This document shows, in pieces, positions 19,655-21,556 of a stretch of DNA of 21,556 nt. How positions within the stretch are numbered: the first letter of the stretch is position 1; each line of letters begins with the position of its first letter. A program made the position numbers and the translations under genes. Source of the stretch: a virus; IMG/VR virus record IMGVR_UViG_3300009514_000788, positions 1-21,556 of that record; one strand, given 5' to 3'. The notes beneath the pieces are model-generated. The model ran no database searches and was not told the origin of the DNA. It saw only the letters and a program-made list of their open reading frames with translations.

Positions 19655-21547
19655 ATGGCATGGTGGGACGTATACAAGTTATTCTACTGGCTCTTTAAGC
19701 CAGACCCAATTTCTGAATTCGAAGGTCTTAAAGATATTGAAGGCGAAGCCGTAACTTCTCCTGATATGCCCGACATTCGGGGTCAATGGTCAGGTGGCCC
19801 AGGTGGGCCGCTTCGCGTTAAGGTCGGTGAGTCCGACTTCATTGATCTATCTAGTGTTACCAACCGCATTAGTCGGTACAAGGAATATGATCGTCTGGAC
19901 AATGTTCCGGAAATTCAAACAGCCTTGACCACATTTGCCGATGAAGCATGTGTATCGGGAGATACATTAGTAGCTACGCCATTTGGCTTTATTCCTATGA
20001 AGGAACTGGCCGAAAGCAAAAAATTAGACGATAAGTTCTTAGTCTACTGCTGGGACTTTAAGGCTAATGATTACACACTGGGCTGGGCCTACAATCCACG
20101 TAAAGTCAAAACTGCTAAAACCATCAAGGTTATGTTTGACAACGGCCAAATGCTTAACTGCACACCCGACCATCGAGTTCTACTCAAGAATGGTGAATGG
20201 GTTGAGGCTGGCGACTTGAAGCACGGAGATGAATTGACTCCTTTCTATCGCATCAAAGCCAATCAGAACCTCACGAAACTCAAAACCCAGCAATATCCTC
20301 GGGTATTTACGAACAATCGCGGCTGGATTCATGAACGTCAATTTCTTGACGAGTGGAAGACAGGCAAGCCCCTTCCAGGTATGGAAAGAGTCAATAAGAC
20401 TGTCCGCCTGATCCAACAGGGCCTCAATATGCGTGAAATTTCTGAAGCTATGGGTTATTGGTGGAAGACTATCGAAGCCTATCTTGCAAAGGAAGGTTTT
20501 GCTTACAAAGAGATGAAATGGATCGTCAATAAGTACGAAGATAGCCGTCGTGTAGTGGGCATCATCGATGGCGAGGAAATTGATGTTTACGATCTTTCCG
20601 TAGAAGAGCATGAGTGCTTTGCTACAGACTCCTGTATTGTTCACAACTGCCAAGAAGATGATGATGGTCATGTTTTCAAGGTCAAGACAAAGAACGAAGA
20701 AATCAAACACGAAATCGAATTCTTGCTCTACACAATGCTGGAAGTAAATGACCGCATCTGGAGTTGGGCCAAGAACCTCTATAAGTACGGAGACTTCTTT
20801 CTCGAAATAGTTACTGATCCATCAGAACCAAAGCGAGGCGTTCTTAAGATTCAGCCCTTGCCATCCGATTCAATTTACCGTATCGAAACTATCAAAGGTA
20901 AGTTGATCGAATTCCAGCAGTCTAAAGAAGGGCCTGACTTCAACTCTCTAGCGAGAGTTGAAGTCACCAAGGCATCTCAGGCTGAACTTGAACAGGCCAC
21001 AGCCCTGAGGTTTGTACCTGAGCAGATCATTCACATGAAAGTTGGCGATGATCGCAAATCTTTCTATCCCTATGGAGTTTCTGTAATCGAAGCAGCTAGG
21101 GGACCGGCTCATCAGCTACGCTTGATGGAAGATGCGATGTTAGTATATCGTTTGTGTTTGGTTGGGAATAGTAGAGTTAGAACACGTACTGGTTGGAAGT
21201 ACATTAAGGATATCGCACTAGGCGACGAGGTCTATAGCCTTAGCCATAAGAATGGCCTGATTCCCTCTATGGTGACTTGGCTTGTGGATAACGGAATTAA
21301 AATTTGGTTGTCTGGCTCAAGTAAGAACAGTGCAGAGAGAATGATGACCAGGGACAAGCTTGCATCAGATAAGGCAATGGAAATAGTAAAAAAGCGATAT
21401 CAGGAAAATAAACGATTGTACAAAAAATTATACAATTTTGATTTTGGCGACGACCTATCTGTGTTTGATAAGATAATTGATACTGACAATCTCAATGCAC
21501 AAGAGGTACTAGAGATTGCAAAATCCTTTGTAAGAGAAAAAATTTGA
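19655..21547 (+). CDS. Portal protein (T4 gp20-like) with two inteins, ending in a kinase fragment
   Basis: 630 codons from ATG 19655 (GGAG upstream). The host protein is a T4 gp20-like portal, recognised from the N-terminal MAWWDVYKLF and Trp/Pro-rich start, ISRYKEYDRLDNVPEIQTAL (72-91), FADEA joined to QEDDDGHVF, a central SWAKNLYKYGDFFLEI and MEDAMLVYRL (490-499). Residues 99-331 are a complete intein. A second intein begins at Cys501. After about 48 residues of it the frame becomes the C-terminus of a cytidylate kinase and ends at TGA 21545-21547. The distal half of the portal, normally starting 'RAPERR', is absent. As written, the gene cannot make a full portal without trans-splicing or further rearrangement. 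The fusion could also be an assembly error. Confidence 0.85.
   Translation: MAWWDVYKLFYWLFKPDPISEFEGLKDIEGEAVTSPDMPDIRGQWSGGPGGPLRVKVGESDFIDLSSVTNRISRYKEYDRLDNVPEIQTALTTFADEACVSGDTLVATPFGFIPMKELAESKKLDDKFLVYCWDFKANDYTLGWAYNPRKVKTAKTIKVMFDNGQMLNCTPDHRVLLKNGEWVEAGDLKHGDELTPFYRIKANQNLTKLKTQQYPRVFTNNRGWIHERQFLDEWKTGKPLPGMERVNKTVRLIQQGLNMREISEAMGYWWKTIEAYLAKEGFAYKEMKWIVNKYEDSRRVVGIIDGEEIDVYDLSVEEHECFATDSCIVHNCQEDDDGHVFKVKTKNEEIKHEIEFLLYTMLEVNDRIWSWAKNLYKYGDFFLEIVTDPSEPKRGVLKIQPLPSDSIYRIETIKGKLIEFQQSKEGPDFNSLARVEVTKASQAELEQATALRFVPEQIIHMKVGDDRKSFYPYGVSVIEAARGPAHQLRLMEDAMLVYRLCLVGNSRVRTRTGWKYIKDIALGDEVYSLSHKNGLIPSMVTWLVDNGIKIWLSGSSKNSAERMMTRDKLASDKAMEIVKKRYQENKRLYKKLYNFDFGDDLSVFDKIIDTDNLNAQEVLEIAKSFVREKI
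19949..20647 (+). mobile_element. Complete intein 1 in the portal gene (233 residues)
   Basis: The intein starts at Cys99 (CVSGDTLVATPFGFI, block A). It has block B NCTPDHRVL (TxxH, needed for the first acyl shift) and GEWVEAGDLKHGDEL. It ends DVYDLSVEEHECFATDS then VHN before +1 Cys (blocks F and G: His-Asn, Cys). All residues for self-splicing are visible, and splicing joins FADEA to CQEDDDGHVF. The middle (residues about 122-185) has RGWIHERQFLDEW and GKPLPGME, which resembles the start of an HNH homing nuclease but lacks the catalytic His-His-Asn. It is followed by a helix-turn-helix-like VRLIQQGLNMREISEAMGY. It is probably a mini-intein with a decayed endonuclease. Confidence 0.88.
21155..21300 (+). 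mobile_element. N-terminal fragment of a second portal intein
   Basis: From Cys501 the sequence CLVGNSRVRTRTGWKYI is intein block A, followed by KDIALGDEVYSL and SMVTWLVDNGIK, the usual stretch before block B. The TxxH of block B and everything beyond are missing. The site, after MEDAMLVYRL, is where gp20-like portals continue into RAPERR, a conserved position typical for inteins. GC here (about 44% by hand count) matches the portal gene. With the block B histidine absent this fragment alone should not splice. Confidence 0.75.
21301..21547 (+). pseudogene. cmk: C-terminal fragment of an archaeal/CPR-type cytidylate kinase
   Basis: In frame after the intein fragment, the sequence reads IKIWLSG, SAERMMTRDKLASDKAMEIV, then RYQENKRLYKKLY and DFGDDLSVFDKIIDTDNL. 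This follows the end of the archaeal-type CMP kinase family ('IKvyL.aple.RaeRia.Re...yeeA.....eRe..e..RYk..YgiDi.DLSiYDlvIdT..l..eev.eii'). The P-loop and substrate-binding N-terminus are absent, so it cannot be an active kinase. GC falls to about 34% (85 of 247 bases) against about 44% in the portal gene, a sign of foreign origin. Confidence 0.72.
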
Positions 21548-21556
21548 TGCAGCAAC

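Noticed and set aside
20180-20710. Long minus-strand open frame (176 codons) under the intein
   Set aside because: It is antisense to a clearly coding intein and shows no recognisable protein motif.
21155-21300. The second intein as an ordinary split-intein N-half
   Set aside because: Known N-halves keep block B with its TxxH; this one ends before it, so a normal split intein does not fit.

Overview
This window reads as part of the genome of a large T4-like tailed phage (Caudoviricetes, myovirus-type head genes). The diagnostic genes are a compact gp23-like major capsid protein (3325-4317), a gp17-like large terminase with ATPase and nuclease motifs (17074-18777) and a gp20-like portal protein (from 19655). 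The host cannot be named. Sec signal peptides and a lipobox lipoprotein of DUF3568 type suggest a Gram-negative bacterium. I saw no rRNA, tRNA or CRISPR array by eye.

Layout. 1-1903: a tight plus-strand operon (methyltransferase, small unknowns, one apparently frameshifted gene, a small membrane protein). 1904-2767: a secreted trypsin-like protease on the minus strand. 2894-4317: an unknown gene coupled to the capsid gene. 4314-12076: genes that switch strand almost one by one, mixing virion-like proteins, a DUF3568 lipoprotein, a 497-residue HExxH metallopeptidase, exported proteins and unknowns. 12062-12258: the 3' end of an IS200/IS605-type tnpB gene and a strong terminator. 12272-13866: a tail-anchored protein and a structural-type protein. 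13940-15186: a minus-strand operon of a bacterioferritin-like protein, a CYTH protein and a small protein, divergent from a Dps-like ferritin (15303-15773). 15770-16966: a membrane-anchored M28 peptidase behind a 55-residue membrane protein. 17074-21547: terminase, a small helical protein, a sulfotransferase-like gene on the other strand, then the portal gene.

Two things stand out. First, the portal gene carries two inteins. The first is a complete 233-residue intein with what looks like a decayed HNH region. The second begins at a conserved portal site, but after about 48 codons it runs in frame into the C-terminal part of an archaeal/CPR-type cytidylate kinase, with a drop in GC at the join. 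This is either a real gene fracture or recombination, or an assembly chimera near the window end. Second, several divergent gene pairs are separated by only 18-47 bases with one palindromic TATATA in the gap. In two gaps the box lies 5 bases before the plus-strand ATG, which suggests bidirectional T4-late-like promoters giving leaderless mRNAs. Convergent neighbours often share a TTAA that encodes both stop codons.

The capsid, terminase and portal would build and fill the head. The cargo between them is unusual for a head module: two iron-storage proteins, a polyphosphate-binding-type CYTH protein, three peptidases and several exported proteins. It points to manipulation of host iron, redox state and envelope, but that is inference.
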